Assembly (NCBI RefSeq): GCF_016862975.1
Contig: NZ_BONZ01000027.1
Span: 62,001 to 126,000 of the forward strand
Reading direction: 5' to 3'
DNA: 64,000 bases
From: Rugosimonospora africana
Lineage (GTDB): Bacteria > Actinomycetota > Actinomycetes > Mycobacteriales > Micromonosporaceae
The position numbers and the translations under genes were made by a program. The notes beneath the pieces are model-generated. The model was not told the DNA's origin. It did not search any database and saw only the letters and a program-made list of their open reading frames with translations. Of the stretch, positions 51,967 through 59,698 are shown one piece after another. Position 1 is the first letter of the stretch, and each line of letters starts with the position of its first letter.

Positions 51967-52418
51967 CGGGCGGACTCCACCGGTGACTGGGCCGGTACCC
52001 GGGCGGGCAGGCAGGCGTCCAGCGCGTCGCCGGCATCGATCAGGCCGTCGACCAGGCGGTCCGGGTCGGCCATCCGGGACAGCAGCGGCGCGAGTGCGGC
52101 CAGGTACGACTCGTCCGCGCGGGCGAGCGCGGCCCGGCCGGCGTCGGTGAGCTGGAGCCGCACGATCCGCCGGTCGCCGGGCTCGCTGGCGCGTTCCGCG
52201 TATCCGGCGGCGATCAACCCGTCGGCCAGCGCGGTCAGCGTCGGCTTGCGCACCGCGAGCCGCTGGGCCAGCCGGGCCGAGCGCTCGCCACCCTCGCTGA
52301 GCACGACCAACATCCGGTACTGCGGGATGGTCAGCCCGGCGTCCGCGAACTCCAGCATCCGCTGGAGGCGGGCGAGCACCCGGACGGCCCGCAGCGACGG
52401 TTGCGTCGATGGAGTCAT
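51963..52418 (-). CDS. MarR-family regulator
   Basis: 151 residues with the MarR winged helix (FADAGLTIPQYRMLVVLSEG, RLAVRKPTLTALADGLIAAG, EPGDRRIVRLQLTDAG). First gene of an operon with the fused exporter, which starts inside its stop codon. Twin palindromes adjoin its start codon, so it very probably represses itself and the exporter and responds to an exported compound. Confidence 0.92.
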   Translation of the reverse strand: MTPSTQPSLRAVRVLARLQRMLEFADAGLTIPQYRMLVVLSEGGERSARLAQRLAVRKPTLTALADGLIAAGYAERASEPGDRRIVRLQLTDAGRAALARADESYLAALAPLLSRMADPDRLVDGLIDAGDALDACLPARVPAQSPVESAR

Positions 52419-52449
52419 GTTAGAAATTCTAACGGTTAGGTGGTCTAAC
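52419..52449 (-). promoter_or_regulatory. twin MarR operators and leaderless promoter
   Basis: Two 15-bp sites of pattern GTTAGN5CTAAC: gttagaaattctaac (52419-52433, a perfect palindrome) and gttaggtggtctaac (52435-52449). The first touches the ATG of marR. On the minus strand TAGAAT lies 7 bases before that ATG; as a -10 box it would place the transcript start at the ATG itself, giving a leaderless mRNA. Confidence 0.8.
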
Positions 52450-52515
52450 TATCGGGTCGCGGAGATCCAGATCACTCCGCGTCAGGGCCGCGGTGCTGTT
52501 CAGGGGTGCCGGCGG

Positions 52516-54306
52516 TCAGACCGTGGCAGGCGTGAAGCTGGCGATGATCGCCCGGTACGGGTCCTGGTTGGGCTGCCAGTCGAACTGCCGGGTCCGCCAG
52601 GCGAGGACGTAGGCGTGCCCGGCGGAGACGATCACGCAGCGGGACAGGCCGTGCTGCGTGGTGCCGTCGGCGCCCCGGTAGGTGTACTCCCACTGGGCCG
52701 CGCCGTCGAAGTAGTACGGGACCGGAGTGATGCCCAGGTTCGTGTAACCGGCCGGCCTGCCGGAGGCCAGCAGCGCGGTCTCCGCCCGCCGCCAGTGCGC
52801 CACCGGGTCGCCGTCGGCGGTGAACGGCTCGACCGCCAGCACCCGGGTGTTGCCCGGCTCCCGGAAGCAGACACCGGCCGGCCCGGACGTCCTGGACCAG
52901 CCGACCGGCACCGAGATCCGGAAGCCGCTCGGGTCCAGGTACCACACGAAACCGGGCAGCAGCGCGTCCCAGCCCGGCCGCGGGGGCGTCGAGGACAGCG
53001 GCGTCCCCGAACCGGCCGCCGCGCAGGCCGCCGTACCCAGTACCGGATCGGCCGGCGGGGTGCCCGCCCGGGCGGCCACTGGCGGCTTCGACGGGTCGGC
53101 CGACCGGTCGCCGTACCGGTAGACCAGCAGCGCGCCGAGGAGCGCGACCAGCGCCACCACCAGGGCGGAGACGCTCAGCCACCCGCCCCGGCGGTGGGCC
53201 GGCCGCCAGGCCCACCGCGGCGGCCGGCGCACCAGCGCGCCGGTTGGCCCACCGGCGGTGCCGGCCGGGCCCAGGGCGGACGCGTCAGCCCAGGCGGGTC
53301 CCGCCGATCCGATGCCCGCCGACCCGAGCCTCGCCGATCTGATCCCCGCCGACCCGAGCCCCGCCGATCTGGGCCCCGCCGGCCCGGTCGAGGTGTGGTC
53401 CGGGTCCAGCCGTCCCGACGGGACCGGTGCCGTGGCGGCCCCCCGCCCCCGGCGCTGGCCCGGGATGCGCCGCCGTCCGGAAGCGGGCTGGGACATGACG
53501 CGCAGCAGTGCGCGTTGGGCCGCCGCCGGGCTCAGCCGGTCCTTCGGGTTGCGGCGCAGCAGTCCGGTCAGCACCGGCTTGAGCGTGCCGGCCCGTTGCG
53601 GCGGGTCGGGTAGCGCGGTGGCCAGGGCGGTGAGCGTGGCCATCGTGCTGGACCGGGCGTACGGCGAGCGGCCCTCGACCGCGGCGTACAGCGTGGCGCC
53701 CAGCGACCACAGGTCGGACTGCGGGGTCGAGGTGCCGTCGCGGGCCCGCTCCGGGGCCACGTACTGCGCCGAGCCGAGCACCAGCCCGGGCAGGGTCACC
53801 GCGCTCTCGGTGTCGTCGAAGGTGGCCAGCCCGAAGTCGGTGAGTACGACCCGCCCGTCGTCGCCGATCAGCACGTTGCCCGGCTTCACGTCACGGTGCA
53901 GTACGCCCGCCTGGTGCGCGGCGGTCAGCGCCGCCAGTACGGACAGCCCGATGCCGGCCACCTGTGTCGGGGACAGCGGACCACCGCTCGCGATGACCTC
54001 GTGCAGCGAGCGGGACGGGACGTACTCCATCACGATCCACGGCCACTCCTCGGTGTGCACCACGTCGTAGATCTTCACGACGTTCGGGTGGTTGAGCCGG
54101 GCCGCGGTACGGGCCTCCCGCAGGGTACGGAAGCGCAGTTCGGCACGGTCCAGATCGGACAGTCCGGCGGGCGGGACGACCTCCTTGATGGCCACGTCGC
54201 GGCCGAGCACCTCGTCGCGCGCCAGCCAGACCATGCCCATCCCGCCGGCGCCCAGCTGCTGATGCAGGCGGTAGCGACCGGCCACCAGGGTGTGCGCAGA
54301 TGCCAT
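52516..54306 (-). CDS. membrane Ser/Thr protein kinase
   Basis: 596 residues. N-terminal Hanks-type kinase (Gly loop LGAGGMGMVW, AIKEVV lysine, HRDVKPGN catalytic loop, DFG, APE region YVAPERA), a disordered linker with pentapeptide repeats (AGLGS, AGIRS, ARLGS, AGIGS), one membrane helix (VSALVVALVALLGALLVYRY) and an extracellular C-terminal domain of ~190 residues with cysteines, not PASTA repeats. The external domain may sense a ligand. It starts 20 bases after the sortase gene on the same strand and is probably part of that operon. Confidence 0.93.
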   Translation of the reverse strand: MASAHTLVAGRYRLHQQLGAGGMGMVWLARDEVLGRDVAIKEVVPPAGLSDLDRAELRFRTLREARTAARLNHPNVVKIYDVVHTEEWPWIVMEYVPSRSLHEVIASGGPLSPTQVAGIGLSVLAALTAAHQAGVLHRDVKPGNVLIGDDGRVVLTDFGLATFDDTESAVTLPGLVLGSAQYVAPERARDGTSTPQSDLWSLGATLYAAVEGRSPYARSSTMATLTALATALPDPPQRAGTLKPVLTGLLRRNPKDRLSPAAAQRALLRVMSQPASGRRRIPGQRRGRGAATAPVPSGRLDPDHTSTGPAGPRSAGLGSAGIRSARLGSAGIGSAGPAWADASALGPAGTAGGPTGALVRRPPRWAWRPAHRRGGWLSVSALVVALVALLGALLVYRYGDRSADPSKPPVAARAGTPPADPVLGTAACAAAGSGTPLSSTPPRPGWDALLPGFVWYLDPSGFRISVPVGWSRTSGPAGVCFREPGNTRVLAVEPFTADGDPVAHWRRAETALLASGRPAGYTNLGITPVPYYFDGAAQWEYTYRGADGTTQHGLSRCVIVSAGHAYVLAWRTRQFDWQPNQDPYRAIIASFTPATV

Positions 54307-54326
54307 CGCTTACCAACCCACGCCAG

Positions 54327-55178
54327 TCACGCCCCAACGGCGAACACCACGATGTTGTCCCGGTAGGACCCGCGCCTTCGATCAAACCCCCCACCGCAGG
54401 TAATCAACCGTAGCTGTGCGTCGGGCGTCGGACCGTACACCTTGGCACTCGGGAAGGCGTTTTTCGGATATTCGGCGACCGACACTGCCCGGAAGGATAG
54501 CCACTGACCTGCCCGTTCGACCTCGATCAGCGCCCCGACGCGCAGGTCGTCGAGCCGAAAGAACACCGCCGGACCCCGAGTGGAGTCGATGTGTCCGGCG
54601 ATCACGGCCGGTCCGATGTCCCCCGGCCGGGTCCCGTCGGCGTACCAGCCGGCGTCCCCCCACGCCCGCGGCGCGGCCAGCGACCCGTCCGGCAGCAGGT
54701 GCAGCGTCTCCAGCGGCGCGTCGACGCCGATGCCCGGGATGCGGAGCCGCTCCGGTGCGGAGGTCGCCGGCAGGCCGGCCGCGACCGCGGTCGGCAGCAC
54801 GCCGGGCCGGGCCCCGCCGGTCGGCGGTGGCCCGGCGGGTCCGTCGTCCGGTGGCGCGCCCGACGGCCCGCTCGCCGGGTCGGCGCCGTCCGGGCCAGCC
54901 GCGCGGGGCAGGGTGTCGCGAGCGGCGCAGCCGGAGCCGGGGCGGGACGGGAACGCGCACCCGCCGTGCGGCGCCGGGGGAGCGCAGGCGGAGCTCGATC
55001 GCGCGCCGGGCGGGCACTGCCCGCGATCGTCCGGGCCGGTGGCCGGCGCCGCGCCGGTGGTCTGCGGACCGGCGGGCAGGCTGACCAGCAGGGCGATGCC
55101 GAGGGCCGCGACCAGGGCCGCGCTGACCGGGTGGTCCCGGAGCCGGCTCGCCCGCCGGTCGGTGGCCCGCCGGTCCAC
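54327..55178 (-). CDS. class F sortase
   Basis: 283 residues. An N-terminal membrane anchor (SAALVAALGIALLVSLPAG), a Pro/Gly-rich spacer, then the sortase barrel with His in VIAGHIDS, the nucleophile Cys261 in RLITCGGG and Arg in GSYRDNIVV. Class F enzymes anchor proteins to the actinobacterial wall. GTG 55178 follows the DUF4397 stop by 5 bases and excludes Arg-rich frame upstream. Its likely substrate is the DUF4397 protein, although that lacks an obvious LPxTG. Confidence 0.9.
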   Translation of the reverse strand: MDRRATDRRASRLRDHPVSAALVAALGIALLVSLPAGPQTTGAAPATGPDDRGQCPPGARSSSACAPPAPHGGCAFPSRPGSGCAARDTLPRAAGPDGADPASGPSGAPPDDGPAGPPPTGGARPGVLPTAVAAGLPATSAPERLRIPGIGVDAPLETLHLLPDGSLAAPRAWGDAGWYADGTRPGDIGPAVIAGHIDSTRGPAVFFRLDDLRVGALIEVERAGQWLSFRAVSVAEYPKNAFPSAKVYGPTPDAQLRLITCGGGFDRRRGSYRDNIVVFAVGA

Positions 55179-55183
55179 GCGCC

Positions 55184-56092
55184 TCAACCCCGCACGAGAC
55201 GGCGCCGGGCGGCGACCGCGAAACCGCCGGCCGCGACCAGCGCGCTCACGGCCAGGCCGACCGCCGGGAACGGCGGGTCGTGCCGCTGGGTACCGCCTCC
55301 GCCGGTGGCCACGCCGCCGGTGGGCACCCGGCCGCCGCCCAGGGCGTCGGCGCGCAGCTGCGAGGTCAGGCCGCCGCTCTTGCCGTCCAGCACGATCAGC
55401 GAGTACACGTTGCCGGCACCGAGCCGGGCGTGCAGGGTGCACGCCGGACCGCCACCGGTGCCCTGGGCCTCGATCGTCCACCCGCCCGGCGCGACCTCGC
55501 GGTAGTCGGTGGTGGTGGCGAACGCGATGTCGCCGGCGATGTTCTGGCCGCCGGATTCCCAGACGTTGAGCACGGGCGCGCGCAGCGATGCCTGGATGAT
55601 GCGTACCTTCGACTTCCCGGCCGGCGGCAGGCTCAGGTCGTCGTCGATGACTTTCAGGCCCAGTGCCGCGTGCGTGCCGACCCCGGCGACCGTGTACGCC
55701 CGGCCGTCGGCCACGGTCACGTTGGTGGTCAGCACCGGCGGATCGGTGGCCGGGGCGCCGGCGGCGCGCATGGCCACCGCGTACGTGCCGGTCGGCACGG
55801 TCAGGTACGTGGACACCGTGCCGTACCCGACGCCGGGGAAGACCTGTGGCGACCCGCCCGACACCGAGCTCAGGTACACGTCGACGTCGGGGGTGTCCGG
55901 CGAGAGGTGCGCCAGCCGGACGTAGCCCACGGCACCCGCGGCGCCGGACGGGGTCGCGCCGAAGGCGAGGCCGAACACGAGAGACGACGTCAGGGCAAGG
56001 ATGCCTAACCGGCGACGCCACACGGATGCTGACAAAGACGGTCTCCTCACGGGCTGGGGCGGGGCCGGCGGTGCGTCGCCGACTCTAGCCAT
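55184..56092 (-). CDS. DUF4397 surface protein with C-terminal anchor
   Basis: 302 residues. Sec-type signal (LGILALTSSLVFGLAFG, cut near SGAAGA), two DUF4397 beta domains (VGYVRLAHLSPDTPDVDVYL and SKVRIIQASLRAPVLNVW), then VPTGGVATGGGG, a membrane helix (VGLAVSALVAAGGFAVAA) and a basic tail RRRLVRG. That Gly-rich/helix/Arg tail has the layout of a wall-sorting signal but no LPxTG box. ATG 56092 has GGAG upstream. Operon with sortase F and a kinase. Confidence 0.85.
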   Translation of the reverse strand: MARVGDAPPAPPQPVRRPSLSASVWRRRLGILALTSSLVFGLAFGATPSGAAGAVGYVRLAHLSPDTPDVDVYLSSVSGGSPQVFPGVGYGTVSTYLTVPTGTYAVAMRAAGAPATDPPVLTTNVTVADGRAYTVAGVGTHAALGLKVIDDDLSLPPAGKSKVRIIQASLRAPVLNVWESGGQNIAGDIAFATTTDYREVAPGGWTIEAQGTGGGPACTLHARLGAGNVYSLIVLDGKSGGLTSQLRADALGGGRVPTGGVATGGGGTQRHDPPFPAVGLAVSALVAAGGFAVAARRRLVRG

Positions 56093-56125
56093 GATCACTC
56101 CTGGAATGGGTCAAATGTCCGACTC

Positions 56126-56146
56126 TGTCAGGGAGGGTCCCTGACA
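56126..56146. promoter_or_regulatory. 9-bp inverted repeat between divergent genes
   Basis: tgtcaggga-ggg-tccctgaca is a perfect palindrome with a 3-base centre, 34 bases upstream of the DUF4397 start and 95 bases before the RNA methyltransferase gene. Likely an operator; the regulator is unknown. Confidence 0.5.
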
Positions 56147-56241
56147 ACTTTGCGCAGCTCAGGCGGGCTCGAAATCGGCCGACGTCACTATAGGTGGTCG
56201 GAGGGTAGCGCCGTCGGACCCGCCGGAGTCGGCGTGCCATC

Positions 56242-57072
56242 ATGGCGGTCATGGTCGCGACCGTCGTGCGGGTGGGCACCCGCAACGCCCGCTTCCAGCA
56301 ATGGCAGGCGCTGCTCGGCAACCGCACCAAGCGGCAGCGGGCGGGCGAGTTCCTGGTCCAGGGGGTACGGCCGATCAGCCTCGCGGTGCGGTACGGCTGG
56401 CCGGTGCGCGCGTTGCTGTACGACGACCGGTCCGGCCTGTCCGCCTGGGCCACCGACCTGCTCGACCGGGTCGACGCGCAGCGGTTCGCTGTGCGCTCCG
56501 AGCTGCTCGCCGAGCTGGGCGACAAGGCCGAGGGGGCGCCCGAGCTGATCGCGGTCGTCGGCCTCCCGCCGGACGATCCGGCCCGGATACCGGCGCGGCC
56601 GGACCTGCTCGCGGTGGTCTTCGACCGGCCGGGCAGCCCGGGCAACATCGGCACCCTGATCCGGTCCGCCGACGCGTTCGGCGCGTCCGCGGTGATCGTC
56701 ACCGGGCACGCGACCGACCCGTACGACCCGAAGGCCGTCCGGGCCAGCACCGGGTCGCTGTTCGCGTTGCCGGTCGTACGGCTGCCCAGCCACCGCCCGG
56801 TGCTGGACTGGGCCCAGGCGATGCGCGCCAGCGGCACGCCGCTCCGGCTGGTCGGGGCGGACGAGCGGGGCGAGACGCCGATCGCCGACCTGGACCTGAC
56901 CGGGCCGACGGTGCTGGTGATCGGGAACGAGACGACCGGCCTGAGCGGCGCGTGGCGCGAGGCGTGCGACGACCTGATGAGCATCCCGATGTCGGGCGCG
57001 GCCAGCTCGCTCAACGCGGCGACCGCCGGGTCGATCGCGCTGTACGAGGCGGCCCGGCAGCGGCGCCGCTAG
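56242..57072 (+). CDS. SpoU/TrmH-family RNA 2'-O-methyltransferase
   Basis: 276 residues. The SPOUT knotted domain occupies the C-terminal two thirds with motif 1 NIGTLIRSADAFGA, motif 2 VLVIGNETTGLS and motif 3 IPMSGAASSLNAATAGSIALYE; the N-terminal ~100 residues are the substrate-binding domain. Methylates ribose in rRNA or tRNA; the exact target is not readable. Start ATG 56242. Its 3' end is repeated three times (next entry). Confidence 0.92.
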   Translation: MAVMVATVVRVGTRNARFQQWQALLGNRTKRQRAGEFLVQGVRPISLAVRYGWPVRALLYDDRSGLSAWATDLLDRVDAQRFAVRSELLAELGDKAEGAPELIAVVGLPPDDPARIPARPDLLAVVFDRPGSPGNIGTLIRSADAFGASAVIVTGHATDPYDPKAVRASTGSLFALPVVRLPSHRPVLDWAQAMRASGTPLRLVGADERGETPIADLDLTGPTVLVIGNETTGLSGAWREACDDLMSIPMSGAASSLNAATAGSIALYEAARQRRR

Positions 57073-57149
57073 CGCTCCGGGGTGGCCCGGCAGCGATGCC
57101 GCGAGGGCTCCGGGGTGGCCCGGCAGGGACGCCGCGAGCGCTCCGGCGG
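57051..57149 (+). repeat. 33-bp x3 repeat spanning the methyltransferase stop
   Basis: Three units beginning ggcccggcag at 57051, 57084 and 57117. The first encodes ARQRRR and the TAG stop; in the other two the stop triplet reads GAG and the units are non-coding. The unit length is a multiple of 3. Confidence 0.9.
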
Positions 57150-57161
57150 CCCGGCGGAGCG

Positions 57162-57213
57162 CGCCGGCCCAAAATTAAGGCGGGCCGGCGTCCACGGGGG
57201 AAGACGTCGGCCC
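57162..57213 (+). other. mutually exclusive hairpins, and description of the gap
   Basis: cgccggccc (57162-57170) can pair perfectly with gggccggcg (57182-57190); the same segment, as gggccggcgtc, can instead pair with gacgtcggccc (57203-57213) with one G-T. The two stems exclude each other, as in attenuators, though both could simply terminate the methyltransferase mRNA. The remaining gap to 57534 shows an AT-rich patch (57283-57300, ttcaataaatagg) but no supported gene. Confidence 0.5.
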
Positions 57214-57534
57214 AGCGAGGGGAAGCATAGCCGCAAGAACGGGCCGTCGGCTAGCCCCCTCTGTGTACTTCGGCACAGTGATCGTGTTCAATAAATAGGT
57301 CGGCCGAACCACCGCGCCGGCTCCCGCGTCCTTCCGTTTGGCGGATAGGATTCCCCGGACCGCTCAGGCTCCGGCTACCGTATGACGGGCCGGCCGAAGA
57401 CCCCCGCGGTCCCGCCGCGGCCCAGGGACGGAAGCCGCGTCGGGACCGCGGGCTTCGGCCCGGGGCGGCTGTCGGCGACATCGGCGCCGGCCCGGCAGCC
57501 GGCCGGCCGGGCCACAAATCACCAAATCACCGCA

Positions 57535-58107
57535 TCAGTGGTGCGCCGGATCGCGGCCGTACGCGCCGATCAGTTGATCCTGCTCGTTGGCGCTTCCCGG
57601 CACCTCGGCCCGGGGGCCGATCGCGCCGCCCTGGCGGTACATGTCCTCGTGTTCGGCGAACCACTCGGCGACCGCGTGCACCGCGTCCGGGTCCAGGTGC
57701 CGGTCCGCTCCGATCGCCACGGCCAGGTCCCAGGAGTGCACGACGTGGTCGGCGAGCAGTTGGCGCAGGTACTCCTCGGCCGGGGCGTCGCCGAACGACA
57801 GGTGCACCGTGCGTCGCATCACCCCGGGACGGGTGACCACCGCCCGCGCCTGCCGGGCCGCGTCCGCGGCGCTGGCCCGCGGGTCGTCGCCGAGCAGGTC
57901 TCCGGAGAACCGGTCGCCGAGTTCCTCGATCGTGGCGCCGCCGAACAGTGGGACCGCCCAGCGCTCCTCGCCGATCACGTGGTTGACCAGCGCCCGTACG
58001 TCCCAGCCGGGGCAGGGCGTGGGCGACGCCCACTGGTCCGGCCGGACCTGCGCGACCCGGGCCTCGAAGCCGTCGATGCTGCGTTGGTAGAGCGCGGCCA
58101 GGTCCAT
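57535..58107 (-). CDS. TIGR03086-type maleylpyruvate isomerase-like protein
   Basis: 190 residues, DinB/mycothiol-dependent maleylpyruvate isomerase-like four-helix bundle. Pattern WASPTPCPGWDVRALVNHVIGEE near residue 28 and DHVVHSWDLAVAIG later supply metal-binding histidines. Such proteins are numerous in actinomycetes and may be mycothiol S-transferases. ATG 58107 matches the family start; the upstream frame is Pro/Gly-rich. Specific substrate unknown. Confidence 0.85.
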   Translation of the reverse strand: MDLAALYQRSIDGFEARVAQVRPDQWASPTPCPGWDVRALVNHVIGEERWAVPLFGGATIEELGDRFSGDLLGDDPRASAADAARQARAVVTRPGVMRRTVHLSFGDAPAEEYLRQLLADHVVHSWDLAVAIGADRHLDPDAVHAVAEWFAEHEDMYRQGGAIGPRAEVPGSANEQDQLIGAYGRDPAHH

Positions 58108-58238
58108 GGGGTCACGGTAACTCCGGCCGCCGGGGGTGTCCGGGGTTCGCGGAGCCGCTGGGCCTACCGGCGCGTAACTGGTATTGCGGCCCCCGAGTAC
58201 CTTGATCGGCGACGGCGCGACGAGGGAGGTCAAATCCG

Positions 58239-58481
58239 GTGGATGGGGTTGCCTCAGCCGTTGGCTGCGTGGGGGTGCTGACGGTCGCCACCCGTGGACC
58301 GGCCGGTCCGGGCGAGGTGCTGGTCAAGATCCGGGGCGGCTCGGAAACCTTCCTGGCGTGGTCGCCCACGCCGATCCCCAAGGGCGCTTCGGTGCTCGTC
58401 GTCGAATCTCGCGGTGCGCGGTCGCTGGGCGTCGTCCCCTGGTCCGGCTCCGGCACCCCTCCCTCCGACGTTCTCGAGTAG
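58239..58481 (+). CDS. NfeD-like small protein
   Basis: 80 residues. After VGCVGVLTVATRGPAGPGEV it reads as an OB-like beta domain (LVKIRGGSETFLAWSPTPIP, VLVVESRGARSLGVVPW), the soluble part of NfeD proteins that accompany flotillins. No membrane helix, so a minimal form. GTG 58239 follows gagggaggt. It ends 11 bases before the flotillin start, an operon known in many bacteria. Confidence 0.75.
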   Translation: MDGVASAVGCVGVLTVATRGPAGPGEVLVKIRGGSETFLAWSPTPIPKGASVLVVESRGARSLGVVPWSGSGTPPSDVLE

Positions 58482-58492
58482 GAGAAACCAAC

Positions 58493-59611
58493 GTGTTCGG
58501 TTATCGGGTGCCCGCACCCGACCAGGCGATGCTCATCTCTGGCGGCAAGTCCAGGAACCCCAACACCCCGTTCCGGGTGGTGACCGGTCATGGCAAGTTC
58601 GTCATGCCGGTCTTCCGCAAGGTCCGCTTCCTGACCCTGGCCATGTGCGAGGCCGAGGTCGCCGAGGCGTGCGTGACCAAGCAGGGCATCGCGTTGAACG
58701 TGCGGGCGGTCATCGCGTTCAAGGTCGGCAACGACGACGAGAGCATCGTCAACGCGGCCCAGCGCTTCCTGTCCGACCAGGACCAGATGTCGATCCTCAC
58801 CGGGCGCATCTTCGCCGGCCACCTGCGATCGATCGTGGGCTCGATGACGGTCGAGGAGATCGTCACCGAGCGGCAGAAGCTGGCCACCGAGGTGCTCGAC
58901 GGCTCCAAGGAAGAGATGGCCAAGATTGGGTTGAGCGTCGACTCGCTGCAGATCCAGTCGATCGACGACATGAAGCTCGGCTACATCGCCGCCATGGCGG
59001 CACCGCACAACGCCGCCATCCAGCGCCAGGCGCAGATCGCCCAGGCGCAGGCCAACCAGGTGGCGGCCGAGGCGGAGCAGGAGTCGAAGCGCAAGCAGGC
59101 CGAGTACACCCGGCAGACGTCGATCGTGCAGGCGCAGTACAAGGCCGAGGTCGACCGGGCGCAGGCGGTGGCGGCGCAGGCCGGTCCGCTCGCCGAGGCG
59201 CAGGCGCAGCGCGAGGTCATCGACGCGCAGACCGAGCTGGCCCAGCGCGAGGCTCAGTTGCGCCAGCAGCAACTGGTCGCCGAGGTCATCAAGCCGGCCG
59301 AGGCCGAGGCCGAGCGGGTCCGGGTGCTGGCCCAGGCGGACGCCGAGAAGATGAAGGTCCAGGCCGAGGCGGCCGCGTCGAACAACCGGGTCGCCCTGGA
59401 CCGCATGCTCATCGACCAGCTGCCGCAGATCGTCAAGGAGGCGGCGCGCGGCCTGTCCGGCGCGAACGTCAACATCCTCAACGGCGCCGACGGGCTGGGC
59501 GAGATGGCGGCCGGTCTGGTCGGCCAGGGCATGGCGATCCTCGACTCGGTCAAGAAGGGCATCGCGCCGGCCGACGTGCCGCGCGAGCCCCGCGAGGCGG
59601 TCGAGAAGTAA
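58493..59611 (+). CDS. flotillin (SPFH/band 7 protein)
   Basis: 372 residues. SPFH domain first (YRVPAPDQAMLISGG, VTKQGIALNVRAVIAFKVG, SMTVEEIVTERQKLATEV), then a long Ala/Glu/Gln coiled coil with EAQAQREVIDAQTELAQRE repeats and a C-terminal hydrophobic/Gly region (LNGADGLGEMAAGLVGQG). No N-terminal membrane helix is seen, so membrane attachment would have to be peripheral or through partners. Flotillins organise lipid domains; an NfeD partner precedes it. GTG 58493 has aggagaa upstream. Confidence 0.92.
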   Translation: MFGYRVPAPDQAMLISGGKSRNPNTPFRVVTGHGKFVMPVFRKVRFLTLAMCEAEVAEACVTKQGIALNVRAVIAFKVGNDDESIVNAAQRFLSDQDQMSILTGRIFAGHLRSIVGSMTVEEIVTERQKLATEVLDGSKEEMAKIGLSVDSLQIQSIDDMKLGYIAAMAAPHNAAIQRQAQIAQAQANQVAAEAEQESKRKQAEYTRQTSIVQAQYKAEVDRAQAVAAQAGPLAEAQAQREVIDAQTELAQREAQLRQQQLVAEVIKPAEAEAERVRVLAQADAEKMKVQAEAAASNNRVALDRMLIDQLPQIVKEAARGLSGANVNILNGADGLGEMAAGLVGQGMAILDSVKKGIAPADVPREPREAVEK

Positions 59612-59631
59612 CCGTGCGGGAGAAGTAACCG
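59603..59631 (+). repeat. stop-spanning duplication of flotillin tail (12 bp, period 17)
   Basis: gagaagtaaccg at 59603-59614 includes the TAA stop and is repeated at 59620-59631. Confidence 0.85.
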
Positions 59632-59639
59632 CGACCAGC

Positions 59640-59683
59640 CGGAGCGGCCCGGCGCCCGAGTTCCCGGGCGCCGGGCCGCTCCG
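59640..59683. terminator. 19-bp perfect hairpin between converging genes
   Basis: cggagcggcccggcgcccg (59640-59658) and its exact complement (59665-59683) with a 6-base loop, placed between the flotillin and penicillin-acylase genes; serves both strands. Confidence 0.9.
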
Positions 59684-59698
59684 TTCAGGAGGGCGTGG

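Noticed and set aside
57230-57310. Possible tRNA or small RNA around the AT-rich patch
   Set aside because: No cloverleaf with a T-loop or anticodon stem could be built; only a 5-bp stem (ctgtg/cacag) is present.
57251-57517. Minus-strand 88-codon frame in the gap after the methyltransferase
   Set aside because: Pro/Arg/Gly-rich, no ribosome site and no similarity; treated as non-coding.
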